Shown here: positions 6,664 to 7,528 of the stretch, piece after piece
How the letters are laid out: every line of letters begins with the position of its first letter
Position numbering within the stretch: position 1 is the stretch's first letter
Source: CAYOEZ01 sp964402955
GTDB taxonomy: Bacteria > Chloroflexota > DTOL01 > DAOUCN01
Reading direction: 5' to 3'
DNA length: 7,528 nucleotides
NCBI GenBank assembly: GCA_964402955.1
Contig: CAYOEZ010000226.1
Location: 1 to 7,528 of the forward strand
Position numbers and translations under genes: made by a program
Notes under the pieces: model-generated
Told to the model about the DNA's origin: nothing
Database searches by the model: none
What the model saw: the letters and a program-made list of their open reading frames with translations, nothing else

Positions 6664-6923
6664 TGAAGCGATGTAATTACTGTGGCCGTGACCGATGGGA
6701 CAAGCGCACGGTTGAATACCTGTACAGCTATCAGGGAGACTACCTGCTGGTACCCAACACACCGGTTGAGGTTTGCCTGGAGTGTGGGATGGTGTACTAT
6801 GACGCGGCTGTTCTCAAAGAGATCGAGCGCAGGTTCTTTGCCATCCGCCGCAATACAGAAAAGCCAGACCGCTACGTGCAGATTCCGGAAGTGATGTACG
6901 ATACCGCGGCAGGATCTTGCTGA
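6663..6923 (+). CDS. YgiT/MqsA-type zinc-finger protein, antitoxin-like
   Basis: An 86-residue protein with a zinc-binding arrangement C4-x2-C7 and C38-x2-C41 (RCNYCG and VCLECG), typical of the YgiT-type finger found at the N-terminus of the MqsA antitoxin. After the finger comes a helix-like segment (VYYDAAVLKEIERRF) and a short tail. The region equivalent to the helix-turn-helix DNA-binding domain of full MqsA (about 130 residues) is absent, so self-repression through this protein is not expected. Its ATG overlaps the stop of the DUF4258 gene by one base, indicating translational coupling. An upstream in-frame start at 6639 lies inside the preceding gene and lacks support. It probably binds or partners the DUF4258 protein; that is inference from gene order. 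Confidence 0.88.
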   Translation: MKRCNYCGRDRWDKRTVEYLYSYQGDYLLVPNTPVEVCLECGMVYYDAAVLKEIERRFFAIRRNTEKPDRYVQIPEVMYDTAAGSC

Positions 6924-6942
6924 AAGACATCCGTCAACGCTT

Positions 6943-6959
6943 GGGGGCGCTGCGCCCCC
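6943..6959. terminator. GC-rich hairpin between convergent genes
   Basis: GGGGGCG (6943-6949) and CGCCCCC (6953-6959) form a 7-base stem with a CTG loop, 19 bases after the zinc-finger gene stop. It touches the stop codon of the minus-strand gene. Position and strength suggest a shared terminator, but the T-run is weak on both strands. Confidence 0.65.
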
Positions 6960-7456
6960 TATAGTTTAGTCTTCCTGACCCAAGACTCACACCACGCGTC
7001 GCCATCCAGCACATTCTTCGTGTGCGTATACTCGTAGTCCGGGTTGTAGGCGTGGTACTTGGCCTGGTCCACGTAGCAGTATAGGCGGCCCAGGTCTTCG
7101 GCGCCCAGTTCCTTCCAGACAGCGGCCAGCGGGCAGAAGGTGGCGATCGAGCGTTGCTCACCATTCTCTAGCGTGATCGTACTGACGTCCCAGCCCAGCT
7201 TCGGCAGGTCGGGAATCTTGTTGAAGTTCTCCTCTGTCGGCGGCAGGCCCAGCGCCTCGACGCTCTCGCGCACAGCGCGGCCGCAGTGTTCGCCGTAGGC
7301 CCAGATCGCTTTGGCGATCAGCCGCTTGCCCTCCTCCTCGCCCAACTCATCCACCAACGTTTTGGCGAAGTGATAGTAGAGCAGGGCTGTGCGGCGGGCC
7401 ATCAGGCGCACATCTCGAACAGCTTCTTCACGGCTATTTGTTGGCTGCACGCTCAC
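6959..7456 (-). CDS. L-2-amino-thiazoline-4-carboxylate hydrolase-family protein
   Basis: The 165-residue product resembles the ATC hydrolase family (Pfam ATC_hydrolase), named for the enzyme opening the thiazoline ring in bacterial L-cysteine synthesis from ATC. Most members have no tested function. Family-like features are an N-terminal helical part (YYHFAKTLVDELGEEEGKRL, then YGEHCGRAVRE) and a Cys-rich second half: FCPLAAVWKELG, LYCYVDQAKYHAYNPDYEY, and KNVLDGDAWCE near the C-terminus. The cysteines and acidic residues could bind a metal or catalyse. I place the start at the GTG at 7456-7454 because AGGAG lies 8 bases upstream; the longer frame from a GTG at 7483 starts inside an inverted repeat with no ribosome-binding site. 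There is no signal peptide or membrane segment. It runs toward the DUF4258/zinc-finger pair and shares no operon with genes in the window. Confidence 0.78.
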   Translation of the reverse strand: MSVQPTNSREEAVRDVRLMARRTALLYYHFAKTLVDELGEEEGKRLIAKAIWAYGEHCGRAVRESVEALGLPPTEENFNKIPDLPKLGWDVSTITLENGEQRSIATFCPLAAVWKELGAEDLGRLYCYVDQAKYHAYNPDYEYTHTKNVLDGDAWCESWVRKTKL

Positions 7457-7464
7457 CGCTGATT

Positions 7465-7469
7465 CTCCT
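7465..7469 (-). promoter_or_regulatory. Ribosome-binding site of the ATC hydrolase-like gene
   Basis: On the minus strand this reads AGGAG, 8 bases before the GTG at 7456. It is the only good Shine-Dalgarno near the gene's 5' end and decides the start. Confidence 0.75.
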
Positions 7470-7477
7470 CTTCCATA

Positions 7478-7520
7478 AGACACGACTTCCGAGGTCTGGC
7501 GAACTTCGGAAGTCGTGTCT
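7478..7520. repeat. Long perfect inverted repeat upstream of the ATC hydrolase-like gene
   Basis: AGACACGACTTCCGA (7478-7492) pairs perfectly with TCGGAAGTCGTGTCT (7506-7520). With one G-T pair the stem reaches 18 pairs around a 7-base loop (7496-7502). It lies 8 bases upstream of the ribosome-binding site on the minus strand. It may be a terminator for a gene beyond the window, an mRNA 5' hairpin, or a dispersed palindromic element. No long T-run follows on either side. Confidence 0.85.
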
Positions 7521-7528
7521 GTTTGGTT

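Overview
This 7.5 kb window looks like a draft or metagenome-assembled chromosome segment from a GC-rich bacterium. A 10-base N run at 1379-1388 marks a scaffold join. A Chloroflexota (Anaerolineae/Caldilinea-like) origin would fit the gene mix and the palindromic intergenic repeats, but this is a weak inference from general knowledge; no marker in the window proves it.

Region 1 (about 1-3906, + strand) is a carbohydrate cassette. It holds a GH51 alpha-L-arabinofuranosidase (5' end cut by the window edge, C-terminus disrupted by the scaffold join), a Cys-type (CxPxR) sulfatase 32 bases downstream, and a HpcH/HpaI-family class II aldolase. The first two show no signal peptide, although the GH51 N-terminus is not complete. 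Together they suggest intracellular breakdown of imported arabinose-containing and possibly sulfated oligosaccharides, with an aldolase able to split a 2-keto-3-deoxy acid. Between sulfatase and aldolase lies a tandem 67-base repeat made of two kinds of palindrome.

Region 2 (about 3916-6245, + strand) is a tyrosine-decoding unit. A hairpin closes the aldolase gene. Next come a perfect consensus promoter (TTGACA, 17 bases, TATAAT), a type II tRNA-Tyr(GUA) with encoded CCA, a hairpin with a T-rich tail, and a 691-codon gene. That gene fuses an N-terminal PheRS-type B3/4 domain (COG3382-like) to a complete tyrosyl-tRNA synthetase with its S4 domain. The fusion is the most unusual item here: a domain known for editing in PheRS is joined to TyrRS and encoded just downstream of its likely tRNA substrate.

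Region 3 (6277-6959, + strand) is a small lower-GC two-gene unit behind its own near-consensus promoter. It encodes a DUF4258-like protein and a YgiT/MqsA-type zinc-finger protein whose start overlaps the preceding stop by one base, a layout typical of toxin-antitoxin-like pairs. A GC-rich hairpin ends it.

Region 4 (6959-7528) is a convergent minus-strand gene resembling the L-2-amino-thiazoline-4-carboxylate hydrolase family. A strong inverted repeat lies just upstream of its ribosome-binding site. No gene-free stretch longer than about 150 bases occurs.
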